This document shows, in pieces, positions 1 through 8,704 of a stretch of 64,000 bases of DNA. The notes under the pieces were generated by a model. That model did no database searches. It saw nothing but the letters and a program-made list of their open reading frames with translations, and was not told the origin of the DNA. Every line of letters starts with the position of its first letter. Within the stretch, counting starts at the first letter, position 1. The position numbers and the translations under genes were made by a program. Source of the stretch: Bordetella avium (GTDB lineage Bacteria; Pseudomonadota; Gammaproteobacteria; Burkholderiales; Burkholderiaceae_B); NCBI RefSeq assembly GCF_034424645.1, contig NZ_CP139969.1, positions 682,001 through 746,000 of the forward strand, given 5' to 3'.

Positions 1-836
1 CCAGCATATTCCTGTTCTATGCCGGCATGGAAATGAACGCCATCCATGTGCAGGAGATCGACAATCCGTCGCGCAACTATCCGATCGCCATCATGTTGGC
101 GGCGCTCGGCACGGTGCTGATTTTCGTGCTCGGCACATTGGCGATTGCTTTCGTCGTGCCGCAAGCCGACATCAGCCTGACGCAGGGCCTGCTCATGGCC
201 TATGACGAGATGTTCCGCTGGGCGGGCATGCCATGGCTCGGGCCGATCGTGGCCATCGCGCTGGCGATTGGTGTGCTGGCCGGCGTGGTGACTTGGGTTG
301 CCGGGCCATCCACCGGCCTGCTTTCCGTTGCCAAGGCCGGGTATTTGCCGCGCTGGTGGCAACACCAGAACAAGAACGGCATGGCCACGCATATCTTGCT
401 GGTCCAGGCTTGCGTGGTGACGTTGTTGGCTGTGCTGTTCGTGGTCTTGCCGTCTGTGCAGGCGGCCTACCAGATATTGAGCCAGCTCGCGGTCATTCTC
501 TATCTGATCATGTATCTGTTGATGTTCTCGTCGGGTATCTACCTGCGGTACAGCCAACCGAATCAACCGCGTCCCTATCGTATTCCAGGCGGTAACGCCG
601 GCATGTGGGTGCTAGGTGGCGTGGGCTTTATTGCCGCCCTGCTGGCGCTGATATTTAGCTTCATCCCGCCCGACCAGATTTCGGTTGGCAGCCCGGCCAC
701 CTATGTCGGCATCCTGGTTGTGCTGGCGGTTATTTGCGTGATCTGCCCTTTCATCATCTATGCCTTGAAGAAAGATGACTGGCGCAGTCCGGATAGCGAT
801 TTTGCACCTTTTACCTGGGAGAAAACCAAACAGTGA
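1..836 (+). CDS. gadC: Glutamate/GABA (or glutamine) antiporter, GadC/YbaT type, 5'-truncated
   Basis: This is the C-terminal half of an APC-superfamily amino-acid antiporter. The frame is open from base 3, so the start lies left of the window. The visible part begins FLFYAGMEMNAIHV, matching the helix-6 region of GadC, and holds about six hydrophobic segments. Further GadC-like motifs are VAGPSTGLLSVAKAGYLP and an IPGG segment before the last helices. GadC exchanges external glutamate or glutamine for a decarboxylated or deamidated internal product and so removes protons. The glutaminase gene 45 bp downstream on the same strand suggests a glutamine-import role like E. coli YbaT/GadC with YbaS. 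The family call is firm; the substrate is inferred from the neighbour. Confidence 0.85.
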   Translation, partial: SIFLFYAGMEMNAIHVQEIDNPSRNYPIAIMLAALGTVLIFVLGTLAIAFVVPQADISLTQGLLMAYDEMFRWAGMPWLGPIVAIALAIGVLAGVVTWVAGPSTGLLSVAKAGYLPRWWQHQNKNGMATHILLVQACVVTLLAVLFVVLPSVQAAYQILSQLAVILYLIMYLLMFSSGIYLRYSQPNQPRPYRIPGGNAGMWVLGGVGFIAALLALIFSFIPPDQISVGSPATYVGILVVLAVICVICPFIIYALKKDDWRSPDSDFAPFTWEKTKQ

Positions 837-881
837 GATTCAGGCACGTCAATCCATAATGCCCTTTCTGGAAAGCGAATC

Positions 882-1820
882 ATGAAAATTGATGTCTCTA
901 GATTGTCAGCCGCGGTCAATGACGCTCATGCTCGCCATGCGCAAGCACCTGGCGGCGCCAATGCCAGCTATATCCCCTATCTGGCCAAAGTGCCGTCCCA
1001 TTTGGCGGGTGTTGCCGCTGTCACCGTAGACGGCGATCAGGTCGTCGCCGGTGATGCGGACTACGCCTTCGCCATCGAGTCGATCTCCAAGGTCTGCTCT
1101 TTGGTGCAGGCCTTGGAAGACCATGGCCCTGATGCGGTGCGTGAGAAGATCGGGGCTGATCCTACGGGTTTGCCTTTTAACTCTGTCATGGCTTTGGCCT
1201 TGCATGATGGCAAGCCCTTGTCGCCGCTGGTTAATGCCGGGGCGATCGCGACGGTCAGTTTTCTGAAGGCGGCGAACGCCGAGGAGCGCTGGAAGAAGAT
1301 CCTCACCATGCAATCTGCGCTGGCTGGCGCCGACATTGCGCTGTCTGATGAGGTCAATCAGTCAGAGCAGACCACCAATTTCCATAATCGCGCCATTGCC
1401 TGGCTGTTGTATTCCGCCTCGACCATGTATTCCGATCCGATGGAAGCATGCGAGGTCTATACGCGGCAATGTTCCACGCTGTTCACGGCTAGGCATCTCG
1501 CGACGATGGCCGCGACCCTCGCGGCCAAGGGCCGCAACCCGTTGACAGGTAAGCAGGTGCTCAAGCCGGAGCATGTGCCGAGCGTGCTCGCCGAGATGAT
1601 GATGGAGGGCTTGTACGAGCGTTCCGGTGATTGGGCCTATACGGTGGGCTTGCCCGGCAAGAGCGGTGTGGGCGGCGGCATTATGGCCGTCGTGCCGGGC
1701 GTTATGGGTTTGGCCGCTTTTTCGCCGCCCTTGGATCCCGCCGGCAACAGCGTGCGCGGACAATTGATGGTGGCCGATGTCGCCCGCACATTGGGGCTGA
1801 ATCTGTTTGATCGCGCCTGA
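882..1820 (+). CDS. glsA: Glutaminase
   Basis: A 312-residue serine-dependent glutaminase of the beta-lactamase-like fold, converting L-glutamine to glutamate and ammonia. The SISK tetrad near residue 67 is the SxxK nucleophile/base motif, and NAGAI near residue 117 is the family motif. The length matches YbaS/GlsA (about 310). A GGAAAG sequence precedes the ATG. It lies 45 bp after the antiporter gene and is probably co-transcribed. In E. coli the ammonia released by YbaS neutralises protons in acid, so the pair may form a glutamine-based acid-resistance module. Confidence 0.93.
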   Translation: MKIDVSRLSAAVNDAHARHAQAPGGANASYIPYLAKVPSHLAGVAAVTVDGDQVVAGDADYAFAIESISKVCSLVQALEDHGPDAVREKIGADPTGLPFNSVMALALHDGKPLSPLVNAGAIATVSFLKAANAEERWKKILTMQSALAGADIALSDEVNQSEQTTNFHNRAIAWLLYSASTMYSDPMEACEVYTRQCSTLFTARHLATMAATLAAKGRNPLTGKQVLKPEHVPSVLAEMMMEGLYERSGDWAYTVGLPGKSGVGGGIMAVVPGVMGLAAFSPPLDPAGNSVRGQLMVADVARTLGLNLFDRA

Positions 1821-1920
1821 CGGCGTCATTCGCAGGCGGCGGTGGCGGGCCTGCCTCCTCCTGGGCCGCGTTACGGCCTACAATCCAGGGTTCATCCGCA
1901 TCATTCCTTGACACGAGCCC

Positions 1921-3594
1921 ATGGCCCAATACGTCTTCACCATGAATCGCGTCGGCAAGATCGTGCCGCCCAAGCGGCAGATCCTGCGCGACATTTCCCT
2001 GTCTTTTTTCCCCGGTGCCAAGATCGGCGTGCTGGGCCTGAATGGCTCGGGCAAGTCGACGCTGCTCAAAATCATGGCCGGAGTCGATAAGGACATCGAG
2101 GGCGAAGCCATCCCGATGCCCGGCCTGAACATCGGCTATCTGCCTCAAGAGCCGCAGCTCAACCCCGATCATACGGTGCGCGAGTCGGTGGAAGAGGGCC
2201 TGGGCGCGGTGTTCAATGCCAAAAAGCGCCTCGATGAGGTGTACGCGGCCTATGCCGAGCCGGATGCCGACTTCGACGCCCTGGCTGCCGAACAGGCCGA
2301 ACTTGAGGCCGTTATTGCCGCCGCCGCCTCCAGCGGCGCCGACGATATCGCACACCAGATGGAAATCGCTGCCGACGCGCTGCGGCTGCCGCCCTGGGAT
2401 GCTACGGTCGGTAATCTGTCTGGTGGTGAAAAGCGCCGCGTGGCGCTGTGCCGTCTGCTGCTTTCCAAACCCGACATGCTGTTGCTAGACGAACCGACCA
2501 ACCACTTGGATGCCGAGAGCGTCGAGTGGCTGGAGCAGTTCCTGCACAAGTTCCCGGGCACCGTGGTTGCCGTGACCCACGATCGCTACTTTCTGGATAA
2601 CGCCGCCGAGTGGATTCTTGAACTCGACCGTGGTCATGGTATTCCCTGGAAGGGCAATTACAGCTCCTGGCTGGAACAGAAGGAAGCGCGGCTCAAGCAG
2701 GAAGAAGCTAACGAGTCGGCGCGTCAGAAGACCATCAAGAAAGAGCTGGAGTGGGTACGCCAGAATCCTAAGGGCCGTCAGGCCAAGGCCAAGGCGCGTA
2801 TCGCCCGCTTCGAAGAACTGTCGTCCTACGAATATCAGAAACGCAACGAAACCCAGGAAATCTTCATTCCCGTGGGCGATCGTCTGGGCAACGAGGCGAT
2901 CGAGTTCAACAACGTCAGCAAGGCCTATGGCGACCGTCTGTTGATCGATGACCTGAGCTTCAAGATGCCGCCTGGCGCCATCGTCGGCATCATCGGGCCC
3001 AACGGGGCGGGTAAGTCCACGCTGTTTCGCATGATCGCCGGCCGCGAGCAGCCGGATTCGGGCGAGGTCAAGCTGGGCCAGACCGTCAAGCTGGCCTATG
3101 TGGATCAGTCGCGTGACTCGCTGGAATCGGCCAAGACGGTCTTTGACGCCATCTCCGACGGCGCAGACCTCCTGACCGTCGGCAAGTTTGAAATGTCGTC
3201 ACGCGCCTACCTGGGCCGTTTCAATTTCAAGGGTTCCGATCAGAACAAGATCGTGGGTCAGCTTTCCGGTGGTGAGCGCGGCCGTCTGCATCTGGCTAAA
3301 ACGCTGATCGCTGGCGGCAACGTGCTGCTGCTGGACGAACCGTCCAACGATCTGGACGTCGAAACCCTGCGCGCACTGGAAGATGCCTTGCTGGAGTTTC
3401 CGGGCAGCGTGATGGTCATCAGCCACGATCGCTGGTTCCTGGACCGTATCGCCACGCATATCCTGGCCTTTGAAGGCGAATCTCAAGTCGTGTTCTTCGA
3501 CGGCAACTATCAGGAATACGAAGCCGACAAGAAGCGCCGTCTGGGCGAGGAGGGCGCTAAGCCCAAGCGCCTGCGCTACAAGGCATTGAAATAA
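1921..3594 (+). CDS. ettA: Energy-dependent translational throttle protein EttA (ABC-F ATPase)
   Basis: A 557-residue ABC-F protein with two ATPase cassettes and no membrane segments. The first Walker A (GLNGSGKST) is near residue 40 and its signature LSGGEKRR near 188. The second Walker A (GPNGAGKST) is near 360 and its signature LSGGERGR near 445. The linker has the arm and charged coiled-coil region typical of EttA. EttA binds the ribosomal E site and gates entry into elongation according to the ATP/ADP ratio. Length and domain order match E. coli EttA (555). It is followed by an intrinsic terminator and so is probably monocistronic. Confidence 0.95.
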   Translation: MAQYVFTMNRVGKIVPPKRQILRDISLSFFPGAKIGVLGLNGSGKSTLLKIMAGVDKDIEGEAIPMPGLNIGYLPQEPQLNPDHTVRESVEEGLGAVFNAKKRLDEVYAAYAEPDADFDALAAEQAELEAVIAAAASSGADDIAHQMEIAADALRLPPWDATVGNLSGGEKRRVALCRLLLSKPDMLLLDEPTNHLDAESVEWLEQFLHKFPGTVVAVTHDRYFLDNAAEWILELDRGHGIPWKGNYSSWLEQKEARLKQEEANESARQKTIKKELEWVRQNPKGRQAKAKARIARFEELSSYEYQKRNETQEIFIPVGDRLGNEAIEFNNVSKAYGDRLLIDDLSFKMPPGAIVGIIGPNGAGKSTLFRMIAGREQPDSGEVKLGQTVKLAYVDQSRDSLESAKTVFDAISDGADLLTVGKFEMSSRAYLGRFNFKGSDQNKIVGQLSGGERGRLHLAKTLIAGGNVLLLDEPSNDLDVETLRALEDALLEFPGSVMVISHDRWFLDRIATHILAFEGESQVVFFDGNYQEYEADKKRRLGEEGAKPKRLRYKALK

Positions 3595-3601
3595 ACCACG
3601 G

Positions 3602-3623
3602 GCGGCCTTAGGGCCGCTTTTTT
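3602..3623 (+). terminator. Intrinsic terminator after ettA
   Basis: GCGGCC-TTAG-GGCCGC followed by six T residues, beginning 7 bases past the ettA stop codon. A standard Rho-independent terminator in the ettA direction. The next gene has its own AGGAGG ribosome-binding site just beyond. Confidence 0.9.
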
Positions 3624-3636
3624 CAGGAGGCTTGCC

Positions 3637-4164
3637 ATGCGCGCCGACCAATCCATTCTGCTTATCATCGACCTCCAGGAACGGCTGATGCCGGTGATCG
3701 ACAAGGGCGAACAGGTGCTTGCCACGGCCGACAGGCTGGCGCGCGCGGCGCGTTTGCTGGACGTGCCGGTGGTGGCCACGGAACACCATAGCCGTATGCT
3801 GGGCAGCACTGTGGCGCCGATACGAGAGCAAGTGCAATCGGTTTTCCAGAAGATGCATTTCTCGGCCATGCGCGAACCCGGCTTTGAGGCCTGGTTGCCC
3901 CCAGGGCGCAAGACGGTGCTGGTGGCGGGCTGTGAGGCGCATATTTGTGTGTTGCAAACGGTGCTGGACCTGCAGGCCCAGGGTTGGCATGCGGTCTTGG
4001 TGGCCGATGCGGCGGGTTCGCGCAAGCCTTCAGACCATCATGCCGCCTTGCGGCGCGCGCGCGCCGCCGGCGCCGAAATCGCGACCAGCGAAATGGCGAT
4101 TTTCGAGTGGATGGAAACCTGCGAGCATCCGCGTTTCCGTGAAGTGTTACGTTTGGTCAAATAA
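3637..4164 (+). CDS. Isochorismatase-family cysteine hydrolase
   Basis: A 175-residue cytoplasmic hydrolase of the isochorismatase/nicotinamidase superfamily. The N-terminal DLQERL motif supplies the catalytic Asp (about residue 11). GCEAHICV near residue 103 supplies the nucleophilic Cys. The length fits the short YcaC-like subgroup rather than the larger EntB or PncA proteins. The start is fixed by AGGAGG eight bases upstream. The substrate cannot be read from the sequence; neighbours (ettA, an OsmB-like gene) give no pathway clue. Confidence 0.85.
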   Translation: MRADQSILLIIDLQERLMPVIDKGEQVLATADRLARAARLLDVPVVATEHHSRMLGSTVAPIREQVQSVFQKMHFSAMREPGFEAWLPPGRKTVLVAGCEAHICVLQTVLDLQAQGWHAVLVADAAGSRKPSDHHAALRRARAAGAEIATSEMAIFEWMETCEHPRFREVLRLVK

Positions 4165-4352
4165 ACCGCAGGTGGCGCAACATACGGCCCTGATTTTGTG
4201 GATTTCTCAACCCAAGGACACAAAATTTGGGCAAACCTTACAGCATCACCTCCTCTGATTTGCGATGCTGCTGGCATGGGTCCAATTAGGGACGCGTGCA
4301 TGGCAAGGCTGCTGGCGCGCGTTGCCCGGCGCGACAACATAGGAGGATCATC

Positions 4353-4574
4353 ATGAACATCGATCGTATTTCTAAAGCCGCTTCGGCGGCCTTGCTGGTG
4401 GCGGCCCTGGCGGGCTGCTCGTCCTGGGATGGCATGAGCCATCGCCAGAAAAGCACGGTGGGCGGCGCGGCGCTTGGCGGCGTGGCTGGCGCCGTCATCA
4501 GTGGCGGCGGCATTCTGGGAACGGTGGGTGGCGCTGCCATCGGCGGCGTGATCGGTGACCAGGTCGGAAAGTAA
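4353..4574 (+). CDS. OsmB-like glycine-zipper lipoprotein
   Basis: A 73-residue lipoprotein. The signal peptide ends in the lipobox LAGC with the acylated Cys at about residue 22. The rest is a two-helix glycine zipper (GGAALGGVAGAVISGGG then GGAAIGGVIGD), as in OsmB and other small outer-membrane lipoproteins. The start at 4353 was chosen over longer ATGs because AGGAGG lies nine bases upstream and the signal peptide then begins correctly. Its role is likely envelope stress or osmotic adaptation, inferred from the family. Confidence 0.82.
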   Translation: MNIDRISKAASAALLVAALAGCSSWDGMSHRQKSTVGGAALGGVAGAVISGGGILGTVGGAAIGGVIGDQVGK

Positions 4575-4581
4575 ATCCGCT

Positions 4582-4623
4582 GAAATGCAAAACGCCCTGC
4601 TTGCGCAGGGCGTTTTGCATTTC
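4582..4623. terminator. Bidirectional terminator between the OsmB-like gene and minE
   Basis: A perfect 19-bp inverted repeat (arms 4582-4600 and 4605-4623) with a TTGC loop. Each arm contains a run of four A or T, so it can act in both directions. It lies between the convergent OsmB-like gene and the min operon. Confidence 0.88.
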
Positions 4624-4637
4624 AGGCCGGCATGGGC

Positions 4638-4910
4638 TTAGACCGATGCCTGTGTCTCGCTCTGCGGCATCTCGATCTTGACTTCGAGCACTTCCAGGGT
4701 GTCCTGGCGCTCGAGGTGGACCTTGATGTCGTCGGGATTGATCTTGACGTACTTGGAAATCACGGCGACCAGCTCCTGCTGCAATTGCGGCAGATAGTCG
4801 GGGGAATCACCTCGTCCGGAACGCTCATGCGCCAGGATGATTTGAAGCCGTTCTTTGGCGACGCTGGCCGAGGATTTCTTCTGGCCGAGCAGAAACGACA
4901 GGAATGACAT
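4638..4910 (-). CDS. minE: Cell division topological specificity factor MinE
   Basis: A 90-residue protein with the MinE pattern. An N-terminal amphipathic membrane-targeting stretch ([22 protein letters not shown], residues 2-23) includes the MinD-activating helix. The C-terminal topological-specificity domain includes [10 protein letters not shown]. MinE stimulates the MinD ATPase and drives the pole-to-pole oscillation that places the division septum. It is the last gene of the minC-minD-minE operon, with a 3-bp gap after minD. Confidence 0.96.
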   Translation of the reverse strand: MSFLSFLLGQKKSSASVAKERLQIILAHERSGRGDSPDYLPQLQQELVAVISKYVKINPDDIKVHLERQDTLEVLEVKIEMPQSETQASV

Positions 4911-4913
4911 CGG

Positions 4914-5729
4914 TTACTTACCTCCGAACAGGCGTTTCAGGAAGCCGGGCTTTTCGTACTCGGTAAAGCGCAGCGAGCGCTCTTCTCCCAGGTAGCGCGC
5001 CACCACATCCTTGTAGGCCTCCGAGACATCGGTATCTTTGAGGTGAATGGCAGGCAAGCCTTGGTTGGACGCTTGCAGCACCGCCTCGGATTCGGGCACG
5101 ACGCCGATCATCTTGATGCGCAGAATGTCTTCAATATCGCCCAGCGACAGCATTTCGCCGTCGATGACGCGCTTGGGGTTGTAGCGGGTCAGGAGCAGAT
5201 ACTCTTTGACCGGTTCGGCGCCTTGCACGGCGCGCTGCGACTTGGCGGCCAAAATGCCCAAAATGCGGTCGGAGTCGCGCACCGACGAGACTTCGGGATT
5301 GGTGACCACAAGGGCGTCGTCAGCGTAGTAGGCAGCCAGCAGCGCTCCGGTTTCAATGCCGGCGGGCGAATCGCAGACGATGTAATCAAAGCCCATTTCT
5401 TTCAGGTCTTCGATGACTTTGCCTACGCCTTCCTGCGTCAGTGCGTCTTTGTCGCGTGTCTGCGAGGCTGGCAGGATGAAGAGGTTGTCGAGCTGCTTGT
5501 CTTTGATGAGGGCCTGTTTGAGGCTGGCCTCGCCTTGAATCACGTTAACGAAGTCATACACGACGCGGCGTTCGCAACCCATGATGAGGTCGAGATTGCG
5601 CAGGCCGACGTCGAAGTCGATGACCGCGGTCTTGAAGCCACGCATGGCGAGGCCCGCGGAAAAGCTCGCGCTGGTGGTGGTCTTGCCCACCCCGCCTTTG
5701 CCGGAAGTCACCACAACGATACGTGTCAT
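4914..5729 (-). CDS. minD: Septum site-determining ATPase MinD
   Basis: A 271-residue ParA/MinD ATPase. The deviant Walker A KGGVGKTT is at residues 10-17. Further motifs are DFDVGLRNLD (switch I) and DSPAGIE (switch II). The C terminus EKPGFLKRLFGGK is an amphipathic membrane-targeting helix. MinD-ATP recruits MinC to the membrane and is released by MinE. The start at 5729 gives the standard MTRIVVVTSGKGG opening; an upstream in-frame extension is not MinD-like. Middle gene of minCDE. Confidence 0.97.
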   Translation of the reverse strand: MTRIVVVTSGKGGVGKTTTSASFSAGLAMRGFKTAVIDFDVGLRNLDLIMGCERRVVYDFVNVIQGEASLKQALIKDKQLDNLFILPASQTRDKDALTQEGVGKVIEDLKEMGFDYIVCDSPAGIETGALLAAYYADDALVVTNPEVSSVRDSDRILGILAAKSQRAVQGAEPVKEYLLLTRYNPKRVIDGEMLSLGDIEDILRIKMIGVVPESEAVLQASNQGLPAIHLKDTDVSEAYKDVVARYLGEERSLRFTEYEKPGFLKRLFGGK

Positions 5730-5824
5730 GACGATCAAACCCTTTATGTTCGTGTAAATCGCGTTATCGTAAAGCAAAAAGCCCTTTAAAGGCTTCTTAC
5801 ATCTGTTTGGCAACCGCGCCGGTA

Positions 5825-6661
5825 TCAGCTCTTGAGCGCCTCGATATGCAGCGTGTCGCCATTGAGTCTGACGAGTGCCGGCTGATTATGCAAGTTGCGG
5901 TCCAGCCGGTCTTCCACCACGCGGTAAACACCGGCCACGGCCAGGAGTTCGGCGTCGAGGTGGGTGGTGAAAATCCTGGCCGAGGTGTCGCCCCGCGCAC
6001 CGGCCATGGCTTTGCCGCGCAGGGGGCCGTAGACGTGGATATTGCCGTCGGCAATGACTTCGGCGCCCTGGCTCACCATGCCGATCACCACTAGGTCGGT
6101 GTGGCGCGCGTAAACGCGCTGCCCTGAGCGCAGGGGTTTGGTGATGACCAGCGCGGTCGATGATTGCGGCGCCGCTGGCGTGTGGCTGGCGGCCTCGGTG
6201 GTGTCGCGCGCGGCGCGGGTGGGCACGGCCTGGGCATCGCCCTTCATGGCTGAGCGTAATTGTTCCTGGGCGGCGCGGCTGGCCTCAGGGGCAGCGGGTA
6301 CCGGCGTCGAGACATGGTTGGGCGGCGCCGGGTCGACGCTTTGCTGCGTGCGAGGGGCCGAGAGCTCCACGGGGATGAGACCCGCAGCCCGCGCGCGCTC
6401 CAGGTTGCCGTTTTCCGCGACCACGCCGATGACGGGCAGTTTGTGAGCGCCAAGCGCTTTGACCAGCGCAGGCCAGTCTATGGGAGCAGAGACACGGCTG
6501 GCGTCGATCACGACCGCCTCGTTCTCGAAGAAGCTGCCGGCGTCGGCCATGCGTCGGCCCAGGGCCTCTGCCAGTTGATCGGGGTCGGCGCTGTGCAGCA
6601 CCACGCGAATGGCATAGAGCGTGGCGCTCTTGAAATCCAGGGCGAGGGGTTCGGTAGTCAT
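5825..6661 (-). CDS. minC: Septum site-determining protein MinC
   Basis: A 278-residue FtsZ-assembly inhibitor. The N-terminal domain (about residues 1-105) binds FtsZ. A linker rich in Ala, Pro and Thr follows. The C-terminal beta-helix domain (about 170-275) contains [17 protein letters not shown] and [11 protein letters not shown], the MinD/FtsZ-binding repeats. MinD brings it to the membrane to block polar septa. First gene of the operon, 95 bp upstream of minD; the linker is longer than in E. coli MinC (231 aa). Confidence 0.95.
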   Translation of the reverse strand: MTTEPLALDFKSATLYAIRVVLHSADPDQLAEALGRRMADAGSFFENEAVVIDASRVSAPIDWPALVKALGAHKLPVIGVVAENGNLERARAAGLIPVELSAPRTQQSVDPAPPNHVSTPVPAAPEASRAAQEQLRSAMKGDAQAVPTRAARDTTEAASHTPAAPQSSTALVITKPLRSGQRVYARHTDLVVIGMVSQGAEVIADGNIHVYGPLRGKAMAGARGDTSARIFTTHLDAELLAVAGVYRVVEDRLDRNLHNQPALVRLNGDTLHIEALKS

Positions 6662-6787
6662 TGCAGTGTCAGGCGATCAGTCCGGGACGCAGCGCGGACC
6701 AGTCAGGGTTGAAGGGCATGATAACCCGCCGGACCGCGTTAGGTCGCTGCTGAAAAGCGCGGTTCCGGGGCCTGTGTTGCAGATACG

Positions 6788-6814
6788 GCAACGCCCCCTT
6801 GACGGGGGCGTTGC
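6788..6814 (-). terminator. Stem-loop downstream of glnS
   Basis: An 11-bp perfect stem (GCAACGCCCCC and its complement) with a 5-base loop, 20 bases past the glnS stop. It has no clear T tract on either strand, so it may be a weak terminator or an mRNA 3'-end stabiliser. Confidence 0.55.
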
Positions 6815-6833
6815 GCGGGGGACAAAAGCGGCG

Positions 6834-8594
6834 TTAAGCAGCCCAGGAGTCTTTCAGCGTGACGATGCGGTTCAGGACTGGCGCTTCGGGGCTGGAGTCC
6901 TTGCTGTCTACCGTGAAATAGCCCAAACGCTCGAACTGCCAGGTCGCGCCCGGCTCGGCCCGCGTGCCGGGTTCCAGCCAGGCTTGTACGGTCTGGATGG
7001 AATTCGGGTTGAGGCAGGCCAGGAAGTCCTTGTCGCCGCCATCCGGGTGCGGATCGGCGAACAGGCGGTCGTAGAGGCGGACCTCGGCAGGCACGGCATG
7101 CGCGGCGCTGACCCAGGTGATGTTGCCCTTGACCTTGACGCTGTCGGCGCCGGGCGTGCCGCTCTTGGTGTCGGGCAGGTATTCCGCCTGAACTTCGGTG
7201 ATGTTGCCGGCTTCGTCCTTGGTGAAGCCGGTGCAGCGCACCACATAGCCGTACTTCAGGCGCACCAGATTACCCGGGAAGAGACGGAAGTACTTCTTGG
7301 GCGCTTCTTCGCGGAAGTCGTCGCGTTCGATCCAGAGTTCGCGCGAGAAGGGAAACTCTCGCTGGCCGGCTTCGGGGTCATGCGGATTGCGGGGCGCCTT
7401 GCAAACCTCGGTCTGGTCTTTGGGGTAGTTGGTGATCACCAGCTTGAGCGGGTCCAGCACTGCGACGGAGCGCGTCGTGCCCGGGTCGAGGTCGTCGCGC
7501 ACGGCCTGCTCCAACAGGCTGTAGTCGATGCGCGAATCTGATTTCGAGACAGCCGTGCGGTCGCAGAACAGGCGGATGGCGGAGGCGGTGTAGCCGCGCC
7601 GGCGCAGGCCGAACAGCGTGGGCATGCGGGGATCGTCCCAGCCATCGACATAGCCTTCACGCACCAGTTGCAGCAGCTTGCGCTTGCTGGTGACGATGTA
7701 GCTCATGTTCAGGCGCGAGAATTCATATTGGCGCGGCAGCGGACGGGCCAGTTTGCCCAGATCGGCCAGGCGGGCCAGTATCCAGTCATAGAAAGGCCGC
7801 TGATCTTCGAATTCCAGCGTGCAAATGCTGTGCGTGATGCCTTCGAGCGCGTCTTCGACCGGATGCGCCCAGCTATACATCGGGTAGATGCACCACTTGT
7901 CACCGGTGCGGTGATGCGCGGCGTGGCGTACCCGGTACATGACCGGATCGCGCAAATTGATATTGGGCGATGCCATATCGATCCGGGCGCGCAACACGAG
8001 GCTGCCGTCGGGATGTTTGCCATCGCGCATTTCGCGCAGGCGCGTCAGCGACTCGGCCGCCGGCCGGTCGCGGAAGGGCGAATTTCTGCCAGGCTCGGTC
8101 AGGGTGCCGCGCTGGGCACGGATGTCGTCGGCGCTTTGTTCGTCAACGAAGGCGTGGCCGGCTTCGATCAGCGCTTCGGCGAACTCATACATGAATTCGA
8201 AGTAGTCGCTGGCGAAATACAGGTTGTTGTTGCCGTCGGTGTTCCAGTCGAACCCCAGCCAGCGCACCGCCTCGATAATGGCGTCGACGTATTCCTGATC
8301 TTCTTTTTCAGGATTGGTATCGTCAAAGCGCAGATGGCAAACGCCGCCGAACTCTTTGGCGATGCCGAAATTGACGCATATGCTTTTGGCGTGCCCGATG
8401 TGCAGATAGCCATTGGGTTCGGGCGGAAAACGCGTGCGGATACGGGCGGGATCGGGGAGGCCCGACGCCTGCATAGAGGCCGGGCCGGGTTTGCCGGCCC
8501 AACGCTTGCCTTGGAAGCGGTTGGCTGCCAAGTCGTCTTCGATGATGTTGCGCAGGTAATTACTGGCTGCGTGAGGCGCGGTGGTCTGGGTCAT
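6834..8594 (-). CDS. glnS: Glutaminyl-tRNA synthetase
   Basis: A class I aminoacyl-tRNA synthetase of about 586 residues that charges tRNA-Gln. The HIGH-type motif is PPEPNGYLHIGHAKS near residue 58. The KMSKS position reads VTSKRKL near residue 290. The C-terminal half is the two-beta-barrel anticodon-binding domain of GlnS. The ATG at 8594 (MTQTTAPHAASNYLRN) was preferred over an upstream GTG at 8615; neither has a strong ribosome-binding site, so the start is uncertain by seven codons. It is divergent from the cydAB-like genes. Confidence 0.95.
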   Translation of the reverse strand: MTQTTAPHAASNYLRNIIEDDLAANRFQGKRWAGKPGPASMQASGLPDPARIRTRFPPEPNGYLHIGHAKSICVNFGIAKEFGGVCHLRFDDTNPEKEDQEYVDAIIEAVRWLGFDWNTDGNNNLYFASDYFEFMYEFAEALIEAGHAFVDEQSADDIRAQRGTLTEPGRNSPFRDRPAAESLTRLREMRDGKHPDGSLVLRARIDMASPNINLRDPVMYRVRHAAHHRTGDKWCIYPMYSWAHPVEDALEGITHSICTLEFEDQRPFYDWILARLADLGKLARPLPRQYEFSRLNMSYIVTSKRKLLQLVREGYVDGWDDPRMPTLFGLRRRGYTASAIRLFCDRTAVSKSDSRIDYSLLEQAVRDDLDPGTTRSVAVLDPLKLVITNYPKDQTEVCKAPRNPHDPEAGQREFPFSRELWIERDDFREEAPKKYFRLFPGNLVRLKYGYVVRCTGFTKDEAGNITEVQAEYLPDTKSGTPGADSVKVKGNITWVSAAHAVPAEVRLYDRLFADPHPDGGDKDFLACLNPNSIQTVQAWLEPGTRAEPGATWQFERLGYFTVDSKDSSPEAPVLNRIVTLKDSWAA

Positions 8595-8704
8595 TCCGGG
8601 AAGAAATCTGGCCACAAAACAAGCATTTTGCCACGTTCGGAGAAGATGACCGTTGCAAAGCCGCCTCCTATGCGTAGAGAACAGGCTCTAAACTACCGTC
8701 CATC

